From Comamonadaceae bacterium (lineage in GTDB: Bacteria > Pseudomonadota > Gammaproteobacteria > Burkholderiales > Burkholderiaceae_C): a stretch of DNA of 55,279 bases. The notes beneath the pieces are model-generated. The model did not search any database and had not been told where the DNA came from. It saw only the letters and a program-made list of their open reading frames with translations. The DNA lies in NCBI GenBank assembly GCA_027486255.1, contig JAIXPL010000006.1, positions 1-55,279 of the forward strand, in the 5' to 3' direction. How positions within the stretch are numbered: the first letter of the stretch is position 1; every line of letters begins with the position of its first letter. The translations under genes were made by a program, and so were the position numbers. Shown here piece after piece: positions 44,300-52,449 of this stretch.

Positions 44300-44424
44300 G
44301 AAAACCCAAACCTAAGCCCAAACCCAAGCGCAGATGTGACACTGATCACATCCCTTCACCCCCTGCACATCTGCTTACTCTTTGGCAACATCGCTTCTTC
44401 GCTTTTTGTCCTTACCCTGAGCGC

Positions 44425-45075
44425 ATGACTTCTTTCGCCCGCCTTTCCCGCCGCTGGCACTCTCTGTGTCTGCTTTGCCTTTTGGGCCTGCTCGCCTTGC
44501 TTTCAGGCTGCTCTGGCATGCGCCTGGTCGACAGCGACGTGAGCACCTTCACGCGATGGCAAGCCGCAGGCGGTGTGACCGGCGCACCGGGCACCACCTA
44601 TCGCTTTGAACGCCTGCCCTCCCAGCAGGCCCTGAGCAATGGCCCCTGGGAGATCTCCCAAGACCAGCTGGAAGCCACGGCCGTGCAGGTGCTGCAGCGC
44701 TACGGTCTGGTGCAGCGCCCCGATGCGCCGCGCCTCATCGTGCAGATGGGCATCACCAGCGTGGTGCAGCCCGGCGGCTATGGAAGTGGTTTTTATGGGG
44801 GTACAGGCGTGTCGCTGGGCACGGGCACGGGCGGCAGCTTCATTGGCCTGTCGTTTCCCGTCATGCGCTCGGAGCCGCCGCTCTACATTCGCGAGCTCAG
44901 CATCGTCATGCGCGACAGCATCAGCCACGCCGTGGTGTACGAAACCCGCGCCCGCCACAGCGGTGTGTGGGGCGACGCACGAGCCATCTGGCCCGCCATG
45001 CTGGAGGCCGCGCTCAATAGCTTTCCCAACCCACCCCAGGGCGCGCGCCGCGTGAATGTGGAGATTCCGCGCTGA
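44425..45075 (+). CDS. DUF4136 domain lipoprotein
   Basis: A 216-aa protein with a lipoprotein signal (LCLLGLLALLSGCSG; lipobox LSGC). The mature part follows the DUF4136 pattern: STFTRWQAA, TTYRFERLPSQQ, VQVLQRYGLVQ, RLIVQMGITSVVQP, a Gly-rich turn region, and ELSIVMRDSISHAVVYETRA. It is probably periplasmic-facing; function unknown. Its last 49 bases (45025-45073) recur almost exactly at 45532-45580, where the copy ends in TAA instead of TGA. This suggests that the original 3' end of the gene is the downstream copy, displaced by an insertion. Confidence 0.87.
   Translation: MTSFARLSRRWHSLCLLCLLGLLALLSGCSGMRLVDSDVSTFTRWQAAGGVTGAPGTTYRFERLPSQQALSNGPWEISQDQLEATAVQVLQRYGLVQRPDAPRLIVQMGITSVVQPGGYGSGFYGGTGVSLGTGTGGSFIGLSFPVMRSEPPLYIRELSIVMRDSISHAVVYETRARHSGVWGDARAIWPAMLEAALNSFPNPPQGARRVNVEIPR
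45025..45073 (+). repeat. 49-base direct repeat, copy 1 (within the DUF4136 gene 3' end)
   Basis: Begins CCCAACCCACCCCAGGG and ends GAGATTCCGCGCT. It matches 45532-45580 at 47 of 49 positions. Confidence 0.9.
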
Positions 45076-45140
45076 GGCTGCCGCTCCAGGCTCACGAAAT
45101 GAGCCTTGCCGGCGTCATTTATTGGGTGCACAATAAATTA

Positions 45141-45506
45141 ATGCAGTTGGAGTTTGACAGCACCAAACGTGACAAGACTTTGAAGGCCAAGAACAAGCGC
45201 ATTTCAACCCCTTGGGTTGACCCGGACGATGCGCCGGATTTGAGCCAAGCTGATCCAGCCAGCGGCGTGTGGCGTATTGGGCAGCGCGGCGTTGACCACC
45301 AGCAAGGCCTTGAGGCCATGGCGGCAGTCAGTCGGCGTGGCCGGCCCAAGGCCGCGATGACCAAGCAGCCCGTCAAGCTGCGCCTGGACGCTGACGTGCT
45401 GGCTGCCTTGCGCGACAGCGGTGAGGGCTGGCAGACACGCACTAACGACATGCTGCGTGCGTCCCTCCAGTTGGCCGGTTTGCTCAAGAACCGTCACTTG
45501 CCTTGA
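45141..45506 (+). CDS. brnA: BrnA-type antitoxin fused to a BrnT toxin remnant
   Basis: A protein of about 121 aa. Residues 1 to about 14 (MQLEFDSTKRDKTL) look like the first residues of a BrnT toxin. They run directly into a BrnA antitoxin sequence (STPWVDPDDAPDL, then RRGRPKA, and the C-terminal DNA-binding part KLRLDADVLAALRDSGEGWQ and QTRTNDMLRASLQL). The rest of the toxin is missing, so this appears to be a deletion-derived fusion leaving an antitoxin without toxin. An upstream in-frame ATG at 45099 exists. The module lies between two 49-base direct repeats. Confidence 0.75.
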   Translation: MQLEFDSTKRDKTLKAKNKRISTPWVDPDDAPDLSQADPASGVWRIGQRGVDHQQGLEAMAAVSRRGRPKAAMTKQPVKLRLDADVLAALRDSGEGWQTRTNDMLRASLQLAGLLKNRHLP

Positions 45507-45531
45507 AAGAGACATCGATCGTCTTTTGAGG

Positions 45532-45580
45532 CCCAACCCGCCACAGGGCGCGCGCCGCGTGAATGTGGAGATTCCGCGCT
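45532..45580 (+). repeat. 49-base direct repeat, copy 2
   Basis: Matches the DUF4136 gene 3' end (45025-45073) at 47 of 49 positions and lies 507 bases downstream. It is followed by AA, so the lipoprotein reading would also terminate here (TAA). Confidence 0.9.
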
Positions 45581-45592
45581 AAGCTTGAGCGC

Positions 45593-46234
45593 GTGCAACA
45601 ACCCACCCGCATCCTCGCCCTGCGCCACGGCGAAACCACCTGGAATGTGGACACCCGCATCCAGGGCCACCTGGATATTCCGCTCAACGACACCGGCCAC
45701 TGGCAGGGCCAGCGCCTGGGCCAGGCCCTGGCGGACGAAGGCATCAGCGCCATCTACGCCAGCGACCTGAGCCGCGCCTGGGAAACCGCACAGTACGTGG
45801 CCCGCGCCCAGGGCTTGGCCGTGCAGCCCGAGTCCGGCCTGCGCGAGCGTGGGTTTGGCAGCTTTCAAGGCCGCACCTTTGCCGAGATTGAGGCCGAGCT
45901 GCCCGAGCAAGCCCGGCGCTGGCGCCAGCGCGACCCGCATTTCACGCCCGACGGCGGGGAGTCGCTGGTGCAGCTGTACGCCCGAGTGGTGACCACCGCC
46001 GAGCGCCTGGCGGCGCGCCACCCGGGCGAGCTCATTGCCATGGTGGGCCACGGCGGCGTGATGGACATGCTCTACCGCGCCGCCACCCGGCTCGATCTGC
46101 AAGCCGCCCGCACCTGGCACCTGGGCAACGCCGCCATCAACCGCCTGCTGTGGTCACCCCAGGGTTTCGCCTTGGTGGGCTGGGGGGACACGGGGCACTT
46201 GAACCCCGATGCGCTGGATGAGTCAAGCGCCTGA
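45593..46234 (+). CDS. Histidine phosphatase family protein (phosphoglycerate mutase-like)
   Basis: A protein of about 213 aa. The catalytic histidine motif is ILALRHGETTWN near residues 6-17, followed by GHLDIPLNDTG, YASDLSRAWETA, LRERGFGSFQGRT and the second His in AMVGHGGVMDML. This is the broad-specificity GpmB/CobC type of phosphatase; the substrate is unknown. GTG at 45593 is taken as start because the conserved strand begins immediately after it; no ATG fits. The gene begins just beyond the second direct repeat. Confidence 0.87.
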   Translation: MQQPTRILALRHGETTWNVDTRIQGHLDIPLNDTGHWQGQRLGQALADEGISAIYASDLSRAWETAQYVARAQGLAVQPESGLRERGFGSFQGRTFAEIEAELPEQARRWRQRDPHFTPDGGESLVQLYARVVTTAERLAARHPGELIAMVGHGGVMDMLYRAATRLDLQAARTWHLGNAAINRLLWSPQGFALVGWGDTGHLNPDALDESSA

Positions 46235-46355
46235 GCCCCGGTCTTGAAATGGGGATCTGCCCCTTTTTCTGGGGCAGCGGTGTTTCACGCAAGCAACAAA
46301 AAGGCGGAAAAGCCACTTTTTTTTCGTCGCTCGGGTGCCCAAAACAGCGGGGCTG

Positions 46356-46395
46356 AAAAACCAAAAATACAAATAAAGTTCTCTTTTTGGTTTTT
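46356..46395. repeat. Perfect 12-base inverted repeat (AAAAACCAAAAA / TTTTTGGTTTTT)
   Basis: Arms at 46356-46367 and 46384-46395, loop of 16 bases, in an AT-rich island unlike the flanking genes. It could act as a transcript end or a stem in an untranslated RNA. Confidence 0.5.
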
Positions 46396-46690
46396 TCGCT
46401 TCACAAGCGCTTCGCCACCCTTGAGGCTGCGTTTGGCCGCCGCCCCATGTGCCAATGCAAGGCCCTGCGGCCACTGATGACTGTACAACTCCACCCCCGC
46501 CGCCCCGGCTCGCTGACAAGCGCAACACCTGCTTGATGTTTCACACAGACTTTCACGGGCCCCTGAAGCTGGAGGTCGTGGTCAAGGTGGCCGGCAGCCA
46601 AGCTCGGCGGGTGAGAAACAGCGGTTTTGAAGATTGCCCAAACGGTTGAGCAGGTCAAACCGGCTGCGATGTTTTTAGGGAAGTAAAAAG

Positions 46691-46722
46691 AAAACCCCGC
46701 CAAGTTGCCTTGGCGGGGTTTT
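46691..46722. terminator. Rho-independent terminator of the porin gene
   Basis: AAAACCCCGCCAAG-TTGC-CTTGGCGGGGTTTT is a perfect 14-bp stem with A and T runs on both sides, so it can act in both directions. It lies 41 bases after the porin stop. Confidence 0.9.
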
Positions 46723-46762
46723 CAAGTTTCTAGAACTTCAGCTGGCTGATGCCAGCGTCAGA

Positions 46763-48001
46763 TCAGAAGTTGTGCATGATACCGACGGCCATGATCTTGG
46801 GATCAGCGCCCAGGCCAGAGTTGCCCGAGGCGTAGCTACCAGCTGCGAAGTTCACCGCGTTAGCTGCTCCGTTTTTCAGCTGAGCGTAGGTAGCGTGAAT
46901 TGCAGTACGGGGGCTCAACTTGTAACGAGCACCCACCATGATGCCGGTGACACCAGAGTTGGCGATAGCGGTGTTCAAGTAATTCTTGGCATTGCCCATC
47001 TTGCCATACTGAGCGTACAGGTCGATCTGCTTGTCCAGAGCATGCTGCAGGTTGATGCCCCAGCCGGACTGCGCACGAGAACCAGTAGCGCCAGTGCCAA
47101 GGTTCACGTTGGTTGGAGCGTCATCATGAGCGGTGGAAAGAGTGTAGGTGCGGTCGAGCTTCCAGTAGGTGAAACTGACCAGGCTACCTGGTGAGTACTT
47201 GTAGCCTACGCCTGCTTTGGTGCCAGATGCATCGAAATTGCTGGCTGCAGTGACATCGTTCGTGAAATTGTTGACCTTTGCATAGTCCAACATGGCAACG
47301 ATATTGCCTTTCGAGTAGTTCAGCTTGATGCCAGATGCGTTGCCTTTATTCGGGCCGTGTGAGGTAGTGCCAGGGGTTGCGCCGAGGATTGCTTCTTGGC
47401 GGTCCACCACGTAGTACAGCTGCGAGCCAGCGAATGCACCGAAATCTCTACCAGCATGCAGCAAGGCAACGTTGCTGGTACGCGCGAGAGGAGCTGAGCT
47501 CAGGCCAGCGCTAGGAGCATACATGGCGCCCAGAACGTCAGCGGAGAGGAAGTTGGGGCCGGTCTGGTTGACTTCGCCGTGGGTCCACCAGATGTTCTGA
47601 CGGCCCAGACGAACTTCAGCCATGCTATTGCCGAGGCCCACATGGCCTTCGCGCGAGCAGAAGGTGTTGGCAGAGGTGTTCTGGTTAGCGCCGCCAACGC
47701 TGGCGCCACTGGCGGTAGTGGTACCGTTAGCAAGCAAGCCCACGCCTTGGCCAGCGAAGCCACCGTTGTCGATGTTGATACCGGTCTCGCAGACCACGAA
47801 AGCACGACGGCCTTGGCCCAGGTCTTCATTCACACGAAGACCGAAGCGGGAACCGCTGTCGGCCACACGGTTGCGAGCAACCAAGTTGTCAGAAGCAGTG
47901 ACGGCGCCAGTGGCGCTGTAGGACGAAAAGTCCACGTTTGCGCGGCCGTAGATTTGCACGCTGGACTGAGCGAAGGCGCTCGTAGCTGCCAGAGCAGCCA
48001 A
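46763..48001 (-). CDS. Gram-negative porin (Porin_4 type) with a damaged 5' end
   Basis: About 412 residues of an outer-membrane trimeric porin. The mature start QSSVQIYGRANVDFSSYS, the motif SGSRFGLRVNEDLGQGRRAF, GLGNSMAEVRLGRQNIWW, and the terminal beta-strand ending in Phe (MAVGIMHNF) are all intact. The signal peptide is incomplete. Only VALAALAATSAFAQ precedes the mature part, and the frame is closed by TAG at 48026-48028 with no ATG or GTG between. A basic start such as MKK is absent in all three frames. Either the TTG at 48001 starts a poor signal peptide or the gene has lost its start. A tyrosine recombinase lies just upstream on the other strand. Confidence 0.85.
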   Translation of the reverse strand: MAALAATSAFAQSSVQIYGRANVDFSSYSATGAVTASDNLVARNRVADSGSRFGLRVNEDLGQGRRAFVVCETGINIDNGGFAGQGVGLLANGTTTASGASVGGANQNTSANTFCSREGHVGLGNSMAEVRLGRQNIWWTHGEVNQTGPNFLSADVLGAMYAPSAGLSSAPLARTSNVALLHAGRDFGAFAGSQLYYVVDRQEAILGATPGTTSHGPNKGNASGIKLNYSKGNIVAMLDYAKVNNFTNDVTAASNFDASGTKAGVGYKYSPGSLVSFTYWKLDRTYTLSTAHDDAPTNVNLGTGATGSRAQSGWGINLQHALDKQIDLYAQYGKMGNAKNYLNTAIANSGVTGIMVGARYKLSPRTAIHATYAQLKNGAANAVNFAAGSYASGNSGLGADPKIMAVGIMHNF

Positions 48002-48277
48002 AGCAACTTGGCCGTCTGAACCTGGCTATGGCTTGCAAGTCCTTGAAGGGCCTGAGGATTTCCGTTTTTTCGGCCCCCTTCAAGCGCGCTGGGGTTGCAT
48101 GGTCTGGCCTGTACCACAGGCTGAGCCAGATGCGGGTGCGTGCAAACGGATGAACTGAAAACTCATGGGTACGAGGGCGCCCTATTTAGTACCCATTCAG
48201 CGGATGGGCATGTGCCAAAAAGTAATAAATAATGGTTCAGCTTGGTCGTGGAGGTGTACCACCGGTAAGTTATCCGC
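48002..48277. other. Intergenic region between the porin and integrase genes, with inverted repeat
   Basis: About 275 bases. Contains ATGGGTAC (48165-48172) and its inverse GTACCCAT (48189-48196) around GGGCGCCC, about 80 bases before the integrase start. The position suits a promoter, operator or recombination site, but nothing decides between them. No tRNA gene is present. Confidence 0.45.
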
Positions 48278-49672
48278 ATGGTGGACATCGGGTCTTTTTG
48301 GTGGCAAGAGGCGGCCAATGATGTGCCGGCTGCGCCGCGCCAGGCGCGCGAACGCACCGTGCCCATTCCCGAGACCATCCTGCCCGTGCCGGGCTATCCG
48401 CAAAAGCTGGTCGTCTTCAAGATCGCGGCCAGCCGCTTCTGGCAGGTGCGCTGTTGGATGGCCGGCCGCACGCACCGGCGCAGCACTCAGACCGAGCAGC
48501 TGCGTCTGGCCCTGCACATGGCCCGGCAGTTTTATGAGCGCCTGGTGGCCGAGCAGCACCTGCGCCACCAGGCCCAGCATCCCCACCAGGACGAACTGCC
48601 CGGCATGCCGACCGTGCCGACCGTGCCGACCGTGCCGACCGCACCGCTCGCCCCTTCGCCCAGTTCGCCCCTGTTTGGCGAACTGGCGGCCCAGGTGATG
48701 CGCAACGAGCAGGGGCGCGCCAGCCGCGGCGAGTTCAGCCTGGGCAGCTGGCAGGTGATGCGCAACCGCATGGATGCGCACATTCTGCCGCGCTGGGCCG
48801 AGACGCCGGTGCATGAGATCAATCACCTGGCCTTGCTGGACTTCACGCATGCCCTGAGCCAGCGCTTTTCAACCACCACCGTGAGCCAGTACCTGGTGGC
48901 GGTGCGCAAGGTGCTGGCGTATGGCGTGGCCACCGGGGTGCTGGACAAGCTGCCGGTGTTCCCCAAGATCAAGATCCACACCACGCCCCGGGGGGCTTTT
49001 ACCCCCAGCGAGTACTGGCAGATCATCCGCTGCGCACGCCGCCTGCGCGGCCAGCCCTACCCGGTGAGCACCGAGGCGCTGCGGGCGAACTACAAAATCA
49101 GGCACGCCGAGCACCCGATGCCGCCCGACCTGGCCTGGGCCATGGGCTTCATGCTGCACAGCTTCATCCGCCCCAGCGACCTCAAAACCCTCAAGCACCG
49201 CCACGTGGAGATCGTGCGCTCCAGCAGCCTCTACCTGCGCCTGACCCTGCCCGAGACCAAACGCCATGGCAAGCCCATCGTCACCCTGCAGCCGGCCGTG
49301 CGCCTGTACCGCCTGATGCGCCAGCACTATGCGGCCCAGGGCCTGGCCGGGCCCGACGACTACCTGTTCCTGCCTCACCTGCAAGACCGCCACTATGCAC
49401 ACTGGGTGCTCAATTTCCATTTCAACTGGGTGCTGGCTGAGACCGGCTTGAAGCAGGGGCCGCACGGCCAGCCGCGCAGCCTCTACAGCTTGCGCCATTC
49501 GGCCATCACCTTCCGGCTGCTGTACGGCCAGTGCATCGACCTGCTCACGCTGGCGCGCAATGCCCGCACCAGTGTGGATGTGATCAATAAGCACTACGCC
49601 AGCACCGTGACCGGCGAGCAGAACATCGCCCTGCTGCAAAGCCGGCGCCGCCCCGAGCTGCGCAGCCCGTGA
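48278..49672 (+). CDS. Tyrosine-type site-specific recombinase (integrase)
   Basis: A 464-aa protein. The N-terminal region (about 30-110) looks like an arm-type DNA-binding part, followed by a TVPTVPTVP low-complexity stretch. A core-binding domain follows (SRGEFSLGSWQVMRNRMDAH, TVSQYLVAVRKVLAYGVA), then the catalytic domain. Likely catalytic residues are Arg in HSFIRPSDLKTL (about 297), His and Arg in YSLRHSAITFRLL (about 405), and the nucleophile Tyr in VINKHYAST (about 439). No phage, transposon or cargo genes adjoin it, so it may be the relic of a lost element or a domesticated recombinase. Confidence 0.9.
   Translation: MVDIGSFWWQEAANDVPAAPRQARERTVPIPETILPVPGYPQKLVVFKIAASRFWQVRCWMAGRTHRRSTQTEQLRLALHMARQFYERLVAEQHLRHQAQHPHQDELPGMPTVPTVPTVPTAPLAPSPSSPLFGELAAQVMRNEQGRASRGEFSLGSWQVMRNRMDAHILPRWAETPVHEINHLALLDFTHALSQRFSTTTVSQYLVAVRKVLAYGVATGVLDKLPVFPKIKIHTTPRGAFTPSEYWQIIRCARRLRGQPYPVSTEALRANYKIRHAEHPMPPDLAWAMGFMLHSFIRPSDLKTLKHRHVEIVRSSSLYLRLTLPETKRHGKPIVTLQPAVRLYRLMRQHYAAQGLAGPDDYLFLPHLQDRHYAHWVLNFHFNWVLAETGLKQGPHGQPRSLYSLRHSAITFRLLYGQCIDLLTLARNARTSVDVINKHYASTVTGEQNIALLQSRRRPELRSP
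48605..48646. repeat. 9-base tandem repeat inside the integrase gene
   Basis: Three exact copies of ACCGTGCCG (48611-48637) plus degenerate flanking copies, coding Thr-Val-Pro repeats between the N-terminal and core-binding domains. Copy number may vary between strains. Confidence 0.8.
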
Positions 49673-49722
49673 GGGTTTTCAGCCTGCCCGGGCCCTGGCC
49701 GGCTGTGCCAGACTCGCCGGCG

Positions 49723-50496
49723 ATGACCGCCCGGCTCCTGACCTTGTTCGCCAGCTTCGCGCTCCTCCTGCTGGGCGGATGTGCGCACTTGCCCTCGAAC
49801 GAGTCCGAGCGCGTGGCCCGACTCTGGATACAGCCCGGGCCCGGCGCACAGGAGAGCCCGCCCGCGCAGGGCACGCGCCTGAGCCCCTGGCAGCACCAGA
49901 CCTTTCCGGGCAAGCGCCGCAACCAGTATGCGTATGTGTGGCGGGACGGCCGCCCGGCCATGGGGGTGTCGTCCGAGTCTGGCATCAGCGCCATGCGGCT
50001 GACCATGCACCATGCGCCCTCCTCGCTGGGGCACATTCGCTTTTCCTGGAAGGTGGACCGGCTGATCGATGAGGCCGACCTGCAGCAGGCGAGCAAGGAA
50101 GACTCGCCGGTGCGCCTGGTGCTGGTGTTCGACGGTGACCGCAGCCGTTTTTCGGCCCGCGACGCCATGCTGTCCGAGCTGTCGCGCGCCGTCACGGGGG
50201 AGGATTTGCCTTACGCCACCCTCATGTACGTGTGGTCCAACCAGTTGCCCACAGGCACGGTGGTGAACAACCGACGCACGGACCGCATTCGCAAGTTCGT
50301 CATCCAGTCTGGCCCTGGTGGCGTGAACCGCTGGCTGGATTACGAGCGCGATATCCGCGCCGATTACGAGCGGGTGTTCGGTGAGCCGCCCGGCGCCTTG
50401 CGGGCTGTGGCTGTGATGACCGACACCGACAACACCCGCAGCACCGTCAAGGCCTGGTACGGCCCGGTGCAGCTGGTGCCCCAGCCCGCGCCCTGA
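49723..50496 (+). CDS. DUF3047 domain lipoprotein
   Basis: A 257-aa protein with a lipoprotein signal (LLTLFASFALLLLGGCAH; lipobox LGGC). The rest matches DUF3047: NQYAYVWRDGRPAMGVSSES, LGHIRFSWKVDRLIDEADL, VRLVLVFDGDRS, PYATLMYVWSNQLPTGTVV, and VAVMTDTDNTRSTVKAWYG near the end. Function is unknown; it probably sits in the periplasm on a lipid anchor. It begins 50 bases after the integrase stop and converges with hexR. Confidence 0.88.
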   Translation: MTARLLTLFASFALLLLGGCAHLPSNESERVARLWIQPGPGAQESPPAQGTRLSPWQHQTFPGKRRNQYAYVWRDGRPAMGVSSESGISAMRLTMHHAPSSLGHIRFSWKVDRLIDEADLQQASKEDSPVRLVLVFDGDRSRFSARDAMLSELSRAVTGEDLPYATLMYVWSNQLPTGTVVNNRRTDRIRKFVIQSGPGGVNRWLDYERDIRADYERVFGEPPGALRAVAVMTDTDNTRSTVKAWYGPVQLVPQPAP

Positions 50497-50513
50497 GCCT
50501 GCGGGCCGCCTCT

Positions 50514-51362
50514 TCAGGTGTAGCGCTTGCTGCGCAGTTTGTCCTTCATGTCCTGCAGCATGGGCTGAAGCTGTTCGCTGTCGAGGCGCAGGGCCACGGT
50601 GGTGGCCAGGATGTCAATGATCATCAGGTGCAGCAGGCGCGAGACCATGGGGCTGTAGCGGTCATAGCCCTCGGGGTGGTCGGCGGCCAAAAGAATGTCG
50701 CCGGCGGCGGCCAAGGGTGAGCCGCTGGCAGTGACCACCAGCACGGTGGCGCCGTTCTGGCGTGCGATGTCGGTGGCGTCCATCAGGTCGCGGGTGCGGC
50801 CGGAGTTGGAGATCACCACCAGGCAGTCGCCGGCGCGCAGGAGCGAGGCACTCATCACCTGCATGTGTCCGTCGCTGTGGGCGATGGTGTTCACACCCAG
50901 CCGGAAGAACTTGTGCTGCGCGTCCTGCGCCACGATGCCGCTGTTGCCCACGCCGATGAACTCGATGCGCCGGCCTTCCTGGCAGGCCTGCAGCAGGGCG
51001 TCCACGGCCCGGCCGATGGCGGGCATGCTGGCCTCGTTGCGGTACCTGAGGAAGGCTGAGACGGTGTTGTCGATCACCTTGACCACCACGTCGCTGACTT
51101 TGTCGTCGCTGTCCACGCTGCGGTGAATGAAGGGCACGCCTTCGCTCACGCTGCCGGCGAGCTTGCGCTTGAAGTCCGCCAGACCGTTGTAGCCCAGGCT
51201 GCGGCAAAAGCGCACCACCGTGGGTTTGCTCACGTGGGCCAGTTCGGCCAGCTCGCTGATGGGCAGCTGCGTGAAGGCCCGGGGGTCGCTCAGCACCAGG
51301 TGGGCCACGCGCTGCTCGGCGGGGGCCAGGGAAGGCAGGCAGGCGGTGATGCGGTCGAGCAT
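50514..51362 (-). CDS. hexR: MurR/RpiR-family regulator, HexR-like
   Basis: A 282-aa regulator. The N-terminal HTH_6 domain contains [20 protein letters not shown] and [20 protein letters not shown]. The C-terminal SIS domain contains [20 protein letters not shown] and [20 protein letters not shown]. HexR senses 2-keto-3-deoxy-6-phosphogluconate and represses central sugar genes (knowledge from gammaproteobacteria). Here it is divergent from tal-pgi, which supports the assignment. A GAAAT-TGT-ATTTC palindrome lies 45 bases upstream of its start. Confidence 0.88.
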   Translation of the reverse strand: MLDRITACLPSLAPAEQRVAHLVLSDPRAFTQLPISELAELAHVSKPTVVRFCRSLGYNGLADFKRKLAGSVSEGVPFIHRSVDSDDKVSDVVVKVIDNTVSAFLRYRNEASMPAIGRAVDALLQACQEGRRIEFIGVGNSGIVAQDAQHKFFRLGVNTIAHSDGHMQVMSASLLRAGDCLVVISNSGRTRDLMDATDIARQNGATVLVVTASGSPLAAAGDILLAADHPEGYDRYSPMVSRLLHLMIIDILATTVALRLDSEQLQPMLQDMKDKLRSKRYT

Positions 51363-51406
51363 GGGCGTCTGGGGGGGCGCGGTCCCGGGAGATGGCGGTC
51401 GGTTGG

Positions 51407-51419
51407 GAAATTGTATTTC
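51407..51419. promoter_or_regulatory. Candidate HexR operator
   Basis: GAAAT-TGT-ATTTC, a 5+5 palindrome in the hexR-tal intergenic region, AT-rich against a GC-rich background. It does not match the gammaproteobacterial HexR consensus exactly, so the assignment rests on position. Confidence 0.4.
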
Positions 51420-51498
51420 GCAGGCGGCCGAGCCAGACCGGCCTGCCAGGCCCTGGCTGAGCTGCCGGCCTGACGCATGCCAGAACGATAATGAGCTC

Positions 51499-52449
51499 AT
51501 GAACCAACTCGACGCGCTCAAGCAGTTCACCACGGTGGTGGCCGACACCGGCGACTTCAGGCAGCTGGGCCAGTTCAGGCCCCAGGATGCGACCACCAAT
51601 CCCTCGCTCATTCTCAAGGCGGTGCAAAAGCCCGAGTACCAGCCCTTGCTCCAGGACACGGTCCGGGCGCACCGCACCGAGAACCTGGACGAGGTGATGG
51701 ACCGCCTGCTGGTGCGCTTTGGCCGCGAGATCCTGGCCCTGATTCCCGGCCGGGTCTCCACCGAGGTGGATGCCCGCCTGAGCTTTGACACCCCTGCCAC
51801 GGTGGCCCGTGCCGAGCGGCTGATGGCGCTGTACCAGGCCGAAGGGGTGCCGGCCGAGCGGGTGCTGATCAAGATCGCCGCCACCTGGGAAGGCATTGAG
51901 GCAGCCCGCCTGCTGCAGGAGCGCGGCATCCGCACCAACCTCACCTTGCTGTTTTCCTTTTGCCAGGCGGTGGCCTGCGGGCAGGCCCAGGTGCAGCTGA
52001 TCTCGCCATTCGTGGGCCGCATCTACGACTGGTACAAAAAATCGGCCGGCGCTCAGTGGGTGGAGGCCCAACACGCAGGCCCGAAGGATCCGGGCGTGCA
52101 ATCGGTGCGCGAGATCTTCAACCACTACAAGAAGTTCGGCATCCGCACCGAGGTGATGGGCGCGAGCTTTCGCAACCTGGGCCAGATCACCGCGCTGGCC
52201 GGTTGCGACCTGCTGACCATCAGCCCCGAGCTGCTGGCCCAACTCGCAGCCAGTGAGGCTCCGCTGCCAAAAATGCTCGATGCCGAGGCCGCCGCAGGGC
52301 TGGACCTGGCGCCCGTGCACCACAACGAGGCGAGTTTTCGCTACGCGCTCAACGACGACGCCATGGCCACCGAGAAGCTGGCCGAAGGCATACGCGCCTT
52401 TGCAGCCGACGCCGTGAAGCTCGAGCAGCTCATGAAGGCGGTGGCATGA
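51499..52449 (+). CDS. tal: Transaldolase
   Basis: A 316-aa class I transaldolase of the TalB type, moving a dihydroxyacetone unit between sugar phosphates in the pentose phosphate pathway. Motifs: [33 protein letters not shown], the Schiff-base Lys in [18 protein letters not shown], and [15 protein letters not shown]. The start ATG 51499 gives the family N-terminus ([20 protein letters not shown]). Its TGA overlaps the pgi ATG. Confidence 0.96.
   Translation: MNQLDALKQFTTVVADTGDFRQLGQFRPQDATTNPSLILKAVQKPEYQPLLQDTVRAHRTENLDEVMDRLLVRFGREILALIPGRVSTEVDARLSFDTPATVARAERLMALYQAEGVPAERVLIKIAATWEGIEAARLLQERGIRTNLTLLFSFCQAVACGQAQVQLISPFVGRIYDWYKKSAGAQWVEAQHAGPKDPGVQSVREIFNHYKKFGIRTEVMGASFRNLGQITALAGCDLLTISPELLAQLAASEAPLPKMLDAEAAAGLDLAPVHHNEASFRYALNDDAMATEKLAEGIRAFAADAVKLEQLMKAVA

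Larger units (their letters stand above)
46235..46762. other. Structured, partly AT-rich intergenic region
   Basis: About 530 bases between two convergent genes. No gene is supported. It holds an inverted repeat CTGCCCC/GGGGCAG (46257-46277), a perfect 12+12 base inverted repeat (46356-46395), a GC-rich middle without recognisable coding, and the porin terminator (46691-46722). Confidence 0.6.

Noticed and set aside
47830..48117. Alternative frames upstream of the porin as a frameshifted signal peptide
   Set aside because: Neither other frame gives a Met-Lys-rich start feeding into VALAALAATSAFAQ, so a simple frameshift does not explain the missing start.
48002..48277. tRNA gene as attachment site for the integrase
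   Set aside because: No cloverleaf, T-loop or CCA sequence found on either strand in this region or just downstream of the integrase.
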